A DNA stretch of 64,000 nucleotides from contig NC_134701.1 of NCBI RefSeq assembly GCF_043290135.1, positions 6,912,001 to 6,976,000 on the forward strand, read 5' to 3'. A program made the position numbers and the translations under genes. This document shows, piece after piece, positions 1 through 10,722 of the stretch. The notes beneath the pieces were generated by a model. That model worked only from the letters and a program-made list of their open reading frames with translations, ran no database searches and had not been told where the DNA came from. Source of the DNA: Rhipicephalus microplus (lineage: Eukaryota > Arthropoda > Arachnida > Ixodida > Ixodidae). The first letter of the stretch is position 1. Every line of letters begins with the position of its first letter.

Positions 1-2
1 CT

Positions 3-76
3 GTCTCCGTGGCGCAATTGGCTAGCGCGATCGGCTGTTAACCGAAAGGTTGGAGGTACGAGCCCACCCAGTGGTG
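3..76 (+). tRNA. tRNA-Asn(GTT)-like unit, first in window (type A)
   Basis: First complete unit. The anticodon GTT is at 37-39 in a CTGTTAA loop. The D-stem GCGC/GCGC pairs. The anticodon stem pairs except at 27-43 (A-A). The T-loop reads TACGAGC instead of TTCGAGC, so the nearly universal T55 is A. The T-stem GGAGG/CCACC has one A-A mismatch. The acceptor GTCTCCG faces CAGTGGT, with mismatches and G-T wobbles. The discriminator is G. It is more likely a tRNA-derived pseudogene or Pol III unit than a working tRNA. Confidence 0.75.
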
Positions 77-85
77 GTGCGGCGC

Positions 86-93
86 TTTTTTTT
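86..93 (+). terminator. Pol III-type T8 terminator of the first unit
   Basis: A run of eight T lies ten bases after the discriminator G of the unit at 3-76, the usual place for a Pol III stop. Equivalent runs of T7 to T9 follow most units in the array; exceptions are listed separately. Confidence 0.7.
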
Positions 94-150
94 CTTTGGG
101 CTGATAACTTTGAAGATATGTTCTGATGGTGGTGAGAGTGGAGCACGACT

Positions 151-223
151 GTCTCCATGGCGCAATTGGCTATTCGATCGGCTGTTAACTGAAAGGTTTG
201 AGGTTCGAGCCCTTCCGGGAGTG
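151..223 (+). tRNA. tRNA-Asn(GTT)-like unit, short D-arm class (type C)
   Basis: Representative of a recurring class beginning GTCTCCATGG, with CTATTCGATCGG in place of CTAGCGCGATCGG. This removes one base and destroys the 3' half of the D-stem. The anticodon loop is CTGTTAA with C39 T40 G41. The T-loop TTCGAGC is intact, but the T-stem has lost pairing at its first position. Folding as a canonical cloverleaf is doubtful, while the internal promoter boxes remain recognisable. Copies of this class alternate with type A and type B units throughout the array. Confidence 0.65.
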
Positions 224-297
224 TTGTGTTGCTTTTTTTATTTTGGGCTGATAGCTTTGAAGATATGTAATGATGGTGGTGAGAGTGGAGCACGACT

Positions 298-371
298 GTC
301 TCTGTGGCGCAATTGGCTAGCGCGATCGGCGGTTAACCGAAAGGTTGGAGGTTCGAGCCCTCCCGGGAGTG
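298..371 (+). tRNA. tRNA-Asn-like unit with position-33 T to G change
   Basis: The unit begins GTCTCTG, the closest acceptor 5' half to the usual animal tRNA-Asn form. The anticodon loop reads CGGTTAA, so the invariant T33 needed for the anticodon U-turn is G, next to anticodon GTT at 332-334. The B box (GGTTCGAGCCC) and T-stem (GGAGG/CCTCC) are intact. A similar loop, with an extra T for C, is seen at about 5,210-5,225 and 22,625-22,640 (CGGTGGTTAACC). Confidence 0.6.
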
Positions 372-593
372 GTGTGTTGCTTTTTTTATTTTGGGCTGAT
401 AGCTTTGAAAATATGTTCTGGTGGTGGTGAGTGTGGAGCAGGACTGTCTCCGTGGCGCAATTGGCTAGCGCGATCGGCTGTTAACCGAAAGGTTGGAGGT
501 ACGAGCCTACCCGGTGGAGGTGCGGCGCTTTTTTTTCTTTGGGCTGATAGCTTTGAAGATATGTTCTGATGGTGGTGAGAGTGGAGCACGACT

Positions 594-667
594 GTCTCCG
601 TGGCGCAATTGGCTAGCGCGATCGGCTGTTAACCGAGAGGTTGGAAGTTGGAGCCCACCCGGTGGTG
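594..667 (+). tRNA. tRNA-Asn(GTT)-like unit, TTGGAGC T-loop class (type E)
   Basis: Representative of a class with GGAAGTTGGAGCCC in place of GGAGGTTCGAGCCC: C56 of the T-loop is G and the last T-stem pair is altered, so the B box is damaged. The tail also differs: CGGCGATTTTTTTCC, then TTTTGGCTGATAGCTCTGAAGAAATG. The GTT anticodon and D-arm are intact. Copies recur near 1,928, 5,480, 11,532, 13,308, 17,291 and 30,731. Confidence 0.6.
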
Positions 668-741
668 GTGCGGCGATTTTTTTCCTTTTGGCTGATAGCT
701 CTGAAGAAATGTTCTGACGGTGGTGAGAGCGGAGCACGACT

Positions 742-813
742 GTCTCCATGGCGCAATTGGCTATGTGATCGGCTGTCAACTGAAAGGTTGGAGGTTCGAG
801 TCCCGCGGGAGTG
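742..813 (+). tRNA. tRNA-like unit with GTC (Asp-type) anticodon (type D)
   Basis: The anticodon loop reads CTGTCAA with GTC at 775-777, so the array's usual Asn anticodon has become an Asp one by a T to C change at position 36. The unit is one base short in the D-arm (CTATGTGATCGG) and one base short at the T-stem 3' side (TCCCGCGGGAG). The cloverleaf is therefore compromised, although the T-loop TTCGAGT is good. The class is abundant, with copies near 2,076, 5,626, 9,173, 11,237, 13,004, 13,448 and 29,092, and the GTC is fixed within it. Confidence 0.6.
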
Positions 814-1036
814 GTGTATTGCTTTTTTTTTCTTTGGGCTGATAGCTTTGAAGATGTGTTCTGATGGTGGTAAGAGTGGAGCACGACTGTCTCCGTGGCG
901 CAGTTGGCTAGCGCTATCGGCTGTTAACCGAAAGGTTGGAGGTTCGGGCCCACCTGGTGGTGGTGCGGCGCTTTTTTTTCTTTGGGCTGATAGCTTTGAA
1001 GATATGTTCTGATGGTGGTGAGAGTGGAGCACGACT

Positions 1037-1110
1037 GTCTCCGTGGCGCAATTGGCTAGCGCGATCGGCTGTTAACCGAAAGGTTGGAGGTACGAGCCCA
1101 CCCGGTGGTG
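1037..1110 (+). tRNA. tRNA-Asn(GTT)-like unit, consensus type A
   Basis: This is the commonest unit form: GTCTCCG acceptor 5' half, A box TGGCGCAATTGG, perfect four-base-pair D-stem, GTT anticodon, T-arm GGAGG-TACGAGC-CCACC, acceptor 3' half CGGTGGT and discriminator G, then TGCGGCGC and eight T. CCACC is what would pair with the GGTGG of ordinary animal tRNA-Asn, so the ancestral 5' T-stem probably changed GGTGG to GGAGG. T55 to A would also weaken the B box, which makes Pol III transcription of this class uncertain. Confidence 0.72.
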
Positions 1111-1631
1111 GTGCGGCGCTTTTTTTTCTTTGGGCTGATAACTTTGAAGATATGTTCTGATGGTGGTGAGAGTGGAGCACGACTGTCTCCGTGGCGCAAT
1201 CGGCTAACGCGATCGGCTGTTAACCGAAAGGTTGGAGGTACGAGGCCTCCCGGGAGTGGTGTGTTCCTTTTTTTATTTTGGGCTGATAGCTTCGAAGATA
1301 TGTTCTGATGGTGGTGAGAGTGTAGCACGACTGTCTCCGTGGCGCAATTTGCTAGCGCGATCGGCTGTTAACCGAAAGGTTGGAGGTACGAGCCCACCTG
1401 GTGGTGGTGGTGCGGCGCTTTTTTTTCTTTGGGCTGATAGCTTTGAAGATATGTTCTGATGGTGGTGAGAGTGGAGCACGACTGTCTCCATGGCGCAATT
1501 GGCTATTCGATCGGGCTGTTAACTGAAAGGTTTGAGGTTCGAGCCCTTCCGGGAGTGGTGTGTTGCTTTTTTTATTTTAGGCTTATAGCTTTGAAGATAT
1601 GTAATGATGGTGGTGAGTGTGGAGCACGACT

Positions 1632-1705
1632 GTCTCCGTGGCGCAATTGGCTAGCGCGATCGGCTGTTAACCGAAAGGTTGGAGGTTCGAGCCCTCCCGG
1701 GAGTG
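1632..1705 (+). tRNA. tRNA-Asn(GTT)-like unit, best-folding class (type B)
   Basis: This is the class nearest to a usable tRNA. The A box TGGCGCAATTGG and B box GGTTCGAGCCC both fit the Pol III consensus. The D-stem and T-stem (GGAGG/CCTCC) pair fully. The anticodon loop is CTGTTAA and the discriminator is G73, as in Asn tRNAs. Weak points are the acceptor, where GTCTCCG faces CGGGAGT (three G-C pairs, three G-T wobbles, one C-A mismatch), and an A-A pair at 27-43. A T7 run follows after TGGTGTTGC-like sequence. Identical or near-identical units recur near 3,258 and 6,366. Confidence 0.75.
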
Positions 1706-4700
1706 GTGTGTTGCTTTTTTTATTTTGGGCTGATAGCTTTGAAAATATGTTCTGGTGGTGGTGAGTGTGGAGCAGGACTGTCTCCGTGGCGCAATTGGCT
1801 AGCGCGATCGGCTGTTAACCGAAAGGTTGGAGGTACGAGCCTACCCGGTGGAGGTGCGGCGCTTTTTTTTCTTTGGGCTGATAGCTTTGAAGATATGTTC
1901 TGATGGTGGTGAGAGTGGAGCACGACTGTCTCCGTGGCGCAATTGGCTAGCGCGATCGGCTGTTAACCGAGAGGTTGGAAGTTGGAGCCCACCCGGTGGT
2001 GGTGCGGCGATTTTTTTCCTTTTGGCTGATAGCTCTGAAGAAATGTTCTGACGGTGGTGAGAGCGGAGCACGACTGTCTCCATGGCGCAATTGGCTATGT
2101 GATCGGCTGTCAACTGAAAGGTTGGAGGTTCGAGTCCCGCGGGAGTGGTGTATTGCTTTTTTTTCTTTGGGCTGATAGCTTTGAAGATGTGTTCTGATGG
2201 TGGTAAGAGTGGAGCACGACTGTCTCCGTGGCGCAATTGGCTAGCGCTATCGGCTGTTAACCGAAAGGTTGGAGGTTCGGGCCCACCTGGTGGTGGTGCG
2301 GCGCTTTTTTTTCTTTGGGCTGATAGCTTTGAAGATATGTTCTGATGGTGGTGAGAGTGGAGCACGACTGTCTCCGTGGCGTAATTGGCTAGCGCAATCG
2401 GCTGTTAACCGAAAGGTTGGAGGTACGAGCCCACCCGGTGGTGGTGCGGCGCTTTTTTTTCTTTGGGCTGATAGCTTTGAAGATATGTTCTGATGGTGGT
2501 GAGAGTGGAGCAGGACTGTCTCCGTGGCGCAATCGGCTAACGCGATCGGCTGTTAACCGAAAGGTTGGAGGTACGAGCCCTCCCGGGAGTGGCGTGTTTC
2601 TTTTTTTATTTTGGGCTGATAGCTTTGAAGTTATGTTCTGATGGTGGTGAGAGTGGAGCACGACTGTCTCCGTGGCGCAATTGGCTAGCGCGATCGGCTG
2701 TTAACCGAAAGGTTGGAGGTACGAGCCCACCCGGTGGTGGTGCGGCGCTTTTTTTTCTTTGGGCTGATAGCTTTGAAGATATGTTCTGATGGTGGTGAGA
2801 GTGGAGCAGGACTGTCTCCGTGGCGCAATCGGCTAACGCGATCGGCTGTTAACCGAAAGGTTGGAGGTACGAGGCCTCCCGGGAGTGGTGTGTTCCTTTT
2901 TTTATTTTGGGCTGATAGCTTCGAAGATATGTTCTGATGGTGGTGAGAGTGTAGCACGACTGTCTCCGTGGCGCAATTTGCTAGCGCGATCGGCTGTTAA
3001 CCGAAAGGTTGGAGGTACGAGCCCACCTGGTGGTGGTGCGGCGCTTTTTTTTCTTTGGGCTGATAGCTTTGAAGATATGTTCTGATGGTGGTGAGAGTGG
3101 AGCACGACTGTCTCCATGGCGCAATTGGCTATTCGATCGGGCTGTTAACTGAAAGGTTTGAGGTTCGAGCCCTTCCGGGAGTGGTGTGTTGCTTTTTTTA
3201 TTTTAGGCTTATAGCTTTGAAGATATGTAATGATGGTGGTGAGTGTGGAGCACGACTGTCTCCGTGGCGCAATTGGCTAGCGCGATCGGCTGTTAACCGA
3301 AAGGTTGGAGGTTCGAGCCCTCCCGGGAGTGGTGTGTTGCTTTTTTTATTTTGGGCTGATAGCTTTGAAAATATGTTCTGATGGTGGTGAGTGTGGAGCA
3401 GGACTGTCTCCGTGGCGCAATTGGCTAGCGCGACCGGCTGTAAACCGAAAGGTTGGAGGTACGAGCCTACTCAGTGGAGGTGCGGCGCTTTTTTTTCTTT
3501 GTTTTGGGCTGATAGCTTTGAAGATATGTTCTGATGGTGGTGAGAGTGGAGCAGGACTGTCTCCGTGGCGCAATCGGCTAACGCGATCGGCTGTTAACCG
3601 AAAGGTTGGAGGTACGAGCCCTCCCGGGAGTGGTGTGTTGCTTGTTTTATTATGGGCTGATAGCTTTGAAGATATGTTCTGATGGTGGTGAGAGTAGAGC
3701 ACGACCGTCTCCGTGGCGCAATGGGCTAGCGCGATCGGCTGTTAACCGAAAGGTTTGAGGTACGAGCCCACCCGGTGGTGGTGCGGCGCTTTTTTTTCTT
3801 TGGGCTGATAGCTTTGAAGATATGTTCTGATGGTGGTGAGAGTAGAGCACGACTGTCTCCATGGCGCAATGGGCTATTCAATCGGCTGTTAACTGAAAGG
3901 TTTGAGTTTCGAGCCCTTGCACGAGTGGTGTGTTGCTTTTTTTATTTTGGGCTGATAGCTTTGAAGATATGTAATGATGGTGGTGAGAGTGGAGCACGAC
4001 TGTCTCCGTGGCGCAATTGGCTAGCGCGATCGGCTGTTAACCGAAAGGTTGGAGGTACGAGCCCACCCGGTGGTGGTGCGGCGCTTTTTTTTCTTTGGGC
4101 TGATAGCTTTGAAGATATGTTCTGATGGTGGTGAGAGTGGAGCACGACTGTCTCCGTGGCGCAATTGGCTAGCGCGATCAACTGTTAACTGAAAGGTTGG
4201 ATGTTCGAGCCCTCCCGGGAGTAGTCTGTTGCTTTTTTTTCTTTGGGCTGATAGCTTCGAAGATATGTTCTGATGGTGGTGAGAGTAGAGCAGGACTGTC
4301 TCCGTGGCGCAATTGGCTGCCGCGATCGGCTGTTAACCGAAAGTTTGGAGGTACGAGCCCACCCGGTGGAGGTGCGGCGCTTTTTTTTCTTTGGGCTGAT
4401 AGCTTTGAAGATATGTTCTGATGGTGGTGAGAGTGGAGCACGACTGTCTCCGTGGCGCAATTGGCTAGCGCGATCGGCTGTTAACCGAAAGGTTGGAGGT
4501 TCGAGCCCACCCGGTGGTGGTGCGGCGCTTTTTTTCCTTTGGGCTGATAGCTCTGAAGAAATCTTCTGACGGTGGTGAGAGTGAAGCACGGCTGTCTTCG
4601 TGGCGCAATTGGCTATGTGATCGGCTGTTAACTGAAAGGTTGGAGGTTCGAGCCCTCCCGGGAGTGGTGTGTTGCTTTTTTTTCTTTGGGCTGATAGCTT

Positions 4701-7700
4701 TCAAAATATGTTCTGATGGTGGTGAGTGTGGAACAGGACTGTCTCCGTGAAGCAATTGGCTAGCGCGATCGGCTGTTAACCGAAAGGTTGGAGGTACGAG
4801 CCCTCCCGGGAGTGGTGTGTTGCTTTTTTTATTTCGGCCTGAAAGCTATGAAGATATGTTCTGATGCTGGTGAGAGTGGAGCCCGACTCTCCGTGGCGCA
4901 ATCGGCTAGCGCGATCGGCTGTTAACCGAAAGGTTGGAGGTACGAGCCCACGCAGTGGTGGTGCGGCGCCTTTTTTTTCTTTGGGCTGATAGCTTTGAAG
5001 ATATGTTCTGATGGTGGTGAGAGTGGAGCACGACTGTCTCCGTGGCGCAATAGGCTATTCGATCGGCTGTTAACTGAAAGGTTGGATGTTCGAGCCCTCC
5101 CGGGAGTAGTGTGTTGCTTTTTTTTCTTTGGGCTGATAGCTTCGAAGATATGTAATGATGGTGGTGAGAGTGGAGCACGACTGTCTCTGTGGCGCAATTG
5201 GCTAGCGCGATCGGTGGTTAACCGAAAGGTTGGAGGTTCGAGCCCTGCCGGGAGTGGTGTGTTGCTTTTTTTATTTTGGGCTGATAGCTTTGAAAATATG
5301 TTCTGATGGTGGTGAGTGTGGAGCAGGACTGTCTCCGTGGCGCAATTGGCTAGCGCGATCGGCTGTTAACCGAAAGGTTGGAGGTACGAGCCTACCCGGT
5401 GGAGGTGCGGCGCTTTTATTTCTTTGGGCTGATAGCTTTCAAGATATGTTCTGATGATGGTGAGAGTGGAGCACGACTGTCTCCGTGGCGCAATTGGCTA
5501 GCGCGATCGGCTGTTAACCGAGAGGTTGGAAGTTGGAGCCCACCCGGTGGTGGTGCGGCGATTTTTTTCCTTTTGGCTGATAGCTCTGAAGAAATGTTCT
5601 GACGGTGGTGAGAGTGGAGCACGACTGTCTCCATGGCGCAATTGGCTATGTGATCGGCTGTCAACTGAAGAGGTTGGAGGTGCGAGTCCCGCGGGAGTGG
5701 TGTATTGCTTTTTTTTTTGGGCTGATAGCTTTGAAGATGTGTTCTGATGGTGGTAAGAGTGGAGCACGACTGTCTCCGTGGTGCAATTGGCTAGCGCTAT
5801 CGGCTGTTAACCGAAAGGTTGGAGGTTCGGGCCAACCTGGTGGTGGTGCGGCGCTTTTTTTTCTTTGGGCTGATAGCTTTGAAGATATGTTCTGATGGTG
5901 GTGAGAGTGGAGCACGACTGTCTCCGTGGCGCAATTGGCTAGCGCGATCGGCTGTTAACCAAAAGGTTGGAGGTACGAGCCCACCCGGTGGTGGTGCGGC
6001 GCTTTTTTTTCTTTGGGCTGATAGCTTTGAAGATATGTTCTGATGGTGGTGAGAGTGTAGCACGGCTGTCTCCGTGGCGCAATTTGCTAGCGCGATCGGC
6101 TGTTAACCGAAAGGTTGGAGGTACGAGCCCACCTGGTGGTGGTGCGGCGCTTTTTTTTCTTTGGGCTGATAGCTTTGAAGATATGTTCTGATGGTGGTGA
6201 GAGTGGAGCACGACTGTCTCCATGGCGCAATTGGCTATTCGATCGGCTGTTAACTGAAAGGTTTGAGGTTTCAGCCCTTCCGGGAGTGGTGCGTTGCTTT
6301 TTTTATTTTGGGCTGATAGCTTTGAAGATATGTATTGATGGTGGTGAGTGTGGAGCACGACTGTCTCCGTGGCGCAATTGGCTAGCGCGATCGGCTGTTA
6401 ACCGAAAGGTTGGAGGTTCGAGCCCTCCCGGGAGTGGTGTGTTGCTTTTTTTATTTTGGGCTGATAGCTTTGAAAATATGTTTTGATGGTGGTGAGTGTG
6501 GAGCAGGACTGTCTCTGTGGCGCAATTGGCTAGCGCGATCGGCTGTAAACCGAAAGGTTGGAGGTACGAGCCTACTCAGTGGAGGTGCGGCGCTTTTTTT
6601 TCTTTGGGCTGATAGCTTTGAAGATATGTTCTGATGGTGGTGAGAGTGAAGCAGGACTGTCTCCGTGGCGCAATCGGCTAACGCGATCGGCTGTTAACCG
6701 AAAGGTTGGAGGTACGAGCCCTCCCGGGAGTGGTGTGTTGCTTGTTTTATTTTGGGCTGATAGCTTTGAAGATATGTTCTGATGGTGGTGAGAGTGGAGC
6801 ACGACTGTCTCCGTGGCGCAATGGGCTAGCGCGATCGGCTGTTAACCGAAAGGTTTGAGGTACGAGCCCACCCGGTGGTGGTGCGGCGCTTTTTTTTCTT
6901 TGGGCTGATAGCTTTGAAGATATGTTCTGATGGTGGTGAGAGTAGAGCACGACTGTCTCCATGGCGCAATGGGCTATTCAATCGGCTGTTAACTGAAAGG
7001 TTTGAGTTTCGAGCCCTTGCGCGAGTGGTGTGTTGCTTTTTTATTTTGGGCTGATAGCTTTGAAGATATGTAATGATGGTGGTGAGAGTGGAGCACGACT
7101 GTCTCCGTGGCGCAATTGGCTAGCGCGATCGGCTGTTAACCGAAAGGTTGGAGGTACGAGCCCACCCGGTGGTGGTGCGGCGCTTTTTTTTCTTTGGGCT
7201 GATAGCTTTGAAGATATGTTCTGATGGTGGTGAGAGTGGAGCACGACTGTCTCCATGGCGCAATTGGCTATTCCATCGGCTGTTAACTGAAAGAATTGAG
7301 GTTCGAGCCCTTCCAGGAGTGGTGCGGCGCTTTTTTTTCTTTGGGCTGATAGCTTTGAAGAAATGTTCTGATGGTGGTGAGAGTTGAGCACGTCTGTCTC
7401 CGTGGCGCAATTGGCTAGCGCGGTCGGCTGTTAGTCGAAAGGTTGGAGGTTCGAACCCTCCCGAGAGTGGTGTGTTGCTTTTTTTATTTTTTGCTGATAG
7501 CTTTGAAAATATGTTTAATGGTGGTGAGTGTGGAGCAGGACTGTCTCCGTGACGCAATTGGCTAGCTCGATCGGCTGTTAACCGAAAGGTTGGAGGTACG
7601 AGCCCACCCGGTGGAGGTGCGGCGCTTTTTTTTCTTTGGACTGATAGCTTTGAAGATATGTCCTGATGGTGGTGAGAGTGGAGCACGACTGTCTCCGTGG

Positions 7701-9026
7701 CGCAATTGGCTAGCGCGATCGACTGTTAACTGAAAGGTTGGATGTTCGAGCCCTCCCGGGAGTAGTGTGTTGCTTTTTTTTCTTTGGGCTGATAGCTTCG
7801 AAGATATGTTCTGATGGTGGTGAGAGTGGAGCAGGACTGTCTCCGTGGCGCAATTGGCTGCCGCGATCGGCTGTTAACCGAAAGGTTGGAGGTACGAGCC
7901 CACCCAGAGGAGGTGCGGCGCTTTTTTTTCTTTGGGCTGATAGCTTTGAAGATATGTTCTGATGGTGGTGAGAGTGGAGCACGACTGTCTCCGTGGCGCA
8001 ATTGGCTAGCGCGATCGGCTGTTAACCGAAAGGTTGGAGGTTCGAGCCCACCCGGTGGTGGTGCGGCGCTTTTTTTCCTTTGGGCTGATAGCTCTGAAGA
8101 AATCTTCTGACGGTGGTGAGAGTGGAGCACGAAAGTCTCCGCGGCGCAATTGGCTAGCGCGATCGGCTGTTAACCGAAAGGTTGGAGGTTGGAGACCTCC
8201 CGGGAGTGGTGTGTTGCTTTTTTTATTTTGGGCTGATAGCTTTGAAAATATGTTCTGATGGTGGTGAGTGTGGAGCAGGACTGTCTCCGTGGCGCAATTG
8301 GCTAGCGCGATCGGCTGTAAACCGAAAGGTTGGAGGTACGAGCCTACCCGGTGGAGGTGCGGCGCTTTTTTTTTCTTTGGGCTGATAGCTTTGAAGATAT
8401 GTTCTGATGGTGGTGAGAGTGGAGCACGACTGTCTCCGTGGCGCAATCGGCTAATGCGATCGGCTGTTAACCGAAAGGTTGGAGGTGCGAGCCCTCCCGG
8501 GAGTGGTGTGTTGCTTTTTTTATTTTGGGCTGATAGCTTTGAAGATATGCTCTGAAGGTGGTGAGAGTGGAGCACGACTGTCTCCGTGGCGCAATTGGCT
8601 AGCGCGATCGGCTGTTAACCGAAAGGTTGGAGGTACGAGCCCACCCGGTGGTGGTGCGGCGCTTATTTTTCTTTGGGCTGATAGCTTTGAAGATATGTTC
8701 TGATGGTGGTGAGAGTGGAGCACGACTGTCTCCGTGGCGCAATTGGCTAGCGCGATCAGCTGTTAACCGAAAGGTTAGAGGTACGAGCCCACCCGCTGGT
8801 GGTGCGGCGCTTTTTTTTCTTTGGGCTGATAGCTCTGAAGAAATGTTCTGACGGTGGTGTGAGTGGAGCACGACTGTCTTCCGTGGCGCAATTGGCTAGC
8901 GCGATTGGCTGTTATCCGAAAGGTTGGAGGTTCGAGCCCTCCCGGTGGAGGTGCGGCGCTTTTTTTTTTCTTTGGGCTGATAGCTTTGAAGATATGTTCT
9001 GATGGTGGTGAGAGTGGAGCGGGACT

Positions 9027-9100
9027 GTCTCCGTGGCGCAATTGGCTAGCGCGATCGGCTGATAACCGAGAGGTTGGAAGTTGGAGCCCGCCCGGTGGTG
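9027..9100 (+). tRNA. tRNA-like unit with GAT (Ile-type) anticodon
   Basis: The loop reads CTGATAA with GAT at 9,061-9,063. The duplicate of this block at about 26,443 has the ordinary CTGTTAA, so this is a private change after the 17.4-kb duplication. The T-loop is TTGGAGC (type E). The tail is CAATTTTCTTCC, with at most four T in a row. Confidence 0.55.
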
Positions 9101-9762
9101 GTGCGGCAATTTTCTTCCTTTTGGCTGATAGCTCTGAAGAAATGTTCTGACGGTGGTGAGAGTGGAGCACGACTGTCTCCATGGCGCAATTGACTATGCG
9201 ATCGGCTGTCAACTGAAAGGTTGGAGGTTCGAGTCCCGCGGGAGTGGTGTATTGCTTTTTTTTCTTTGGGCTGATAGCTTTGAAGATGTGTTCTGATGGT
9301 GGTAAGAGTGGAGCACGACTGTCTCCGTGGCGCAATTGGCTAGCGCTATCGGCTGTTACCCGAAAGGTTGGAGGTTCGGGCCCACCTGGTGGTGGTGCGG
9401 CGCTTTTTTTTCTTTGGGCTGATAGCTTTGAAGATATGTTCTGATGGTGGTGAGAGTGGAGCACGACTGTCTCCGTGGCGCATTTGGCTAGCGCGATCGG
9501 CTGTTAACCGAAAGGTTGCAGGTACGAGCCCTCCCGGGAGTGGTGTGTTGCTTTTTTTATTTCGGCTTGAAAGCTATGAAGATATGTTCTGATGCTGGTG
9601 AGAGTGGAGCCCGACTCTCCGTGGGGCAATCGGCTAGCGCGATCGGCTGTTAACCGAAAGGTTGGAGGTACGAGCCCACGCAGTGGTGGTGCGGCGCTTT
9701 TTTTTCTTTGGGCTGATAGCTTCGAAGATATGTTCTGATGGTGGTGAGAGTGGAGCAGGACT

Positions 9763-9835
9763 GTCTCCGTGGCGCAATTGGCTATGCGATCGGCTCTTAA
9801 CTGAAAGGTTGGAGGTTCGAGCCCTTCCGGGAGTA
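9763..9835 (+). tRNA. tRNA-like unit with CTT (Lys-type) anticodon
   Basis: The loop reads CTCTTAA with CTT at 9,796-9,798, which changes the wobble base G34 to C. The D-arm is one base short (CTATGCGATCGG). The discriminator is A, not G. The same change is present in the duplicate block at 27,207-27,209, so it predates the 17.4-kb duplication. Confidence 0.55.
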
Positions 9836-10649
9836 GTGTGTTGCTTTTTTTTCTTTGGGCTGATAGCTTTCAAATTATGTTCTGATGGTGGTGAGTGTGG
9901 GGCAGGACTGTCTCCGTGAAGCAATTGGCTAGCGCGATCGGCTGTTAACCGAAAGGTTGGAGGTACGAGCACACCCGGTGGAGGTGCGGCGCTTTTTTTT
10001 CTTTGGGCTGATAGCTCTGAAGAAATGTTCTGACGGTGGTGTGAGTGGAGCACGACTGTCTCCGCGGCACAATTGGCTAGCGCGATCGGCTGTTAACCGA
10101 AAGGTTGGAGGTTCGAGCCCTCCCGGGAGTGGTGTGTTGCTTTTTTTATTTTGGGCTGATAGCTTTGAAAATATGTTCTGATGGTGGTGAGTGTGTAGCA
10201 GGACTGTCTCCGTGGCGCAATTGGCTAGCGCTATCGGCTGTAAACCGAAAGGTTGGAGGTACGAGCCTACCCGGTGGAGGTGCGGCGCTTTTTTTTCTTT
10301 GGGCTGATAGCTTTGAAGATATGTTCTGATGGTGGTGAGAGTGGAGCACGACTGTCTCCGTGGCGCAATCGGCTAACGCGATCGGCTGTTAACCGAAAGG
10401 TTGGAGGTGCGAGCCCTCCCGGGAGTGGTGTGTTGCTTTTTTTATTTTGGGCTGATAGCTTTGAAGATATGTTCTGATGGTGGTGAGAGTGGAGCACGAC
10501 TGTCTCCGTGGCGCAATTGGCTAGCGCGATCGGCTGTTAACCGAAAGGTTGGAGGTACGAGCCCACCCGGTGGTGGTGCGGCGCTTTTTTTTCTTTGGGC
10601 TGATAGCTTTGAAGATATGTTCTGATGGTGGTGAGAGTGGAGCACGACT

Positions 10650-10722
10650 GTCTCCATGGCGCAATTGGCTATTCAATCGGCTGTGCACTGAAAGGTTTGA
10701 GGTTCGAGCCCTTCCGGGAGCG
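10650..10722 (+). tRNA. tRNA-like unit with GTG (His-type) anticodon
   Basis: The loop reads CTGTGCA with GTG at 10,683-10,685. The D-arm is the short type C form (CTATTCAATCGG). The acceptor 3' half is CGGGAGC, which restores a G1-C72 pair that most units lack. Copies with the same anticodon occur at 12,302-12,304, 16,285-16,287, 28,094-28,096 and 29,715-29,717. I see no extra 5' G (G-1) that would be expected of a true tRNA-His; the preceding base is T. Confidence 0.55.

Larger units (their letters stand above)
150..3400 (+). repeat. Local block duplications at ~1.33 and ~1.63 kb offsets (9 and 11 units)
   Basis: The run of variant units at about 200-800 recurs about 1,334 bp downstream (for example 345 and 1,679; 641 and 1,975). 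The group at about 1,232-1,560 recurs about 1,627 bp downstream (2,861; 3,085). A 296-bp, two-unit local duplication lies at about 2,389-2,957. Each offset is a whole number of units, as expected from unequal exchange in register. Boundaries are approximate. Confidence 0.7.

Noticed and set aside
5440..5470. Hammerhead ribozyme or box C/D snoRNA in the spacer (CTGATGATGG)
   Set aside because: The CTGATGA string occurs only in this variant unit and its duplicate near 22,866; the consensus CTGATGGTGG lacks the needed core, and no paired stems or box D in the right place were seen.
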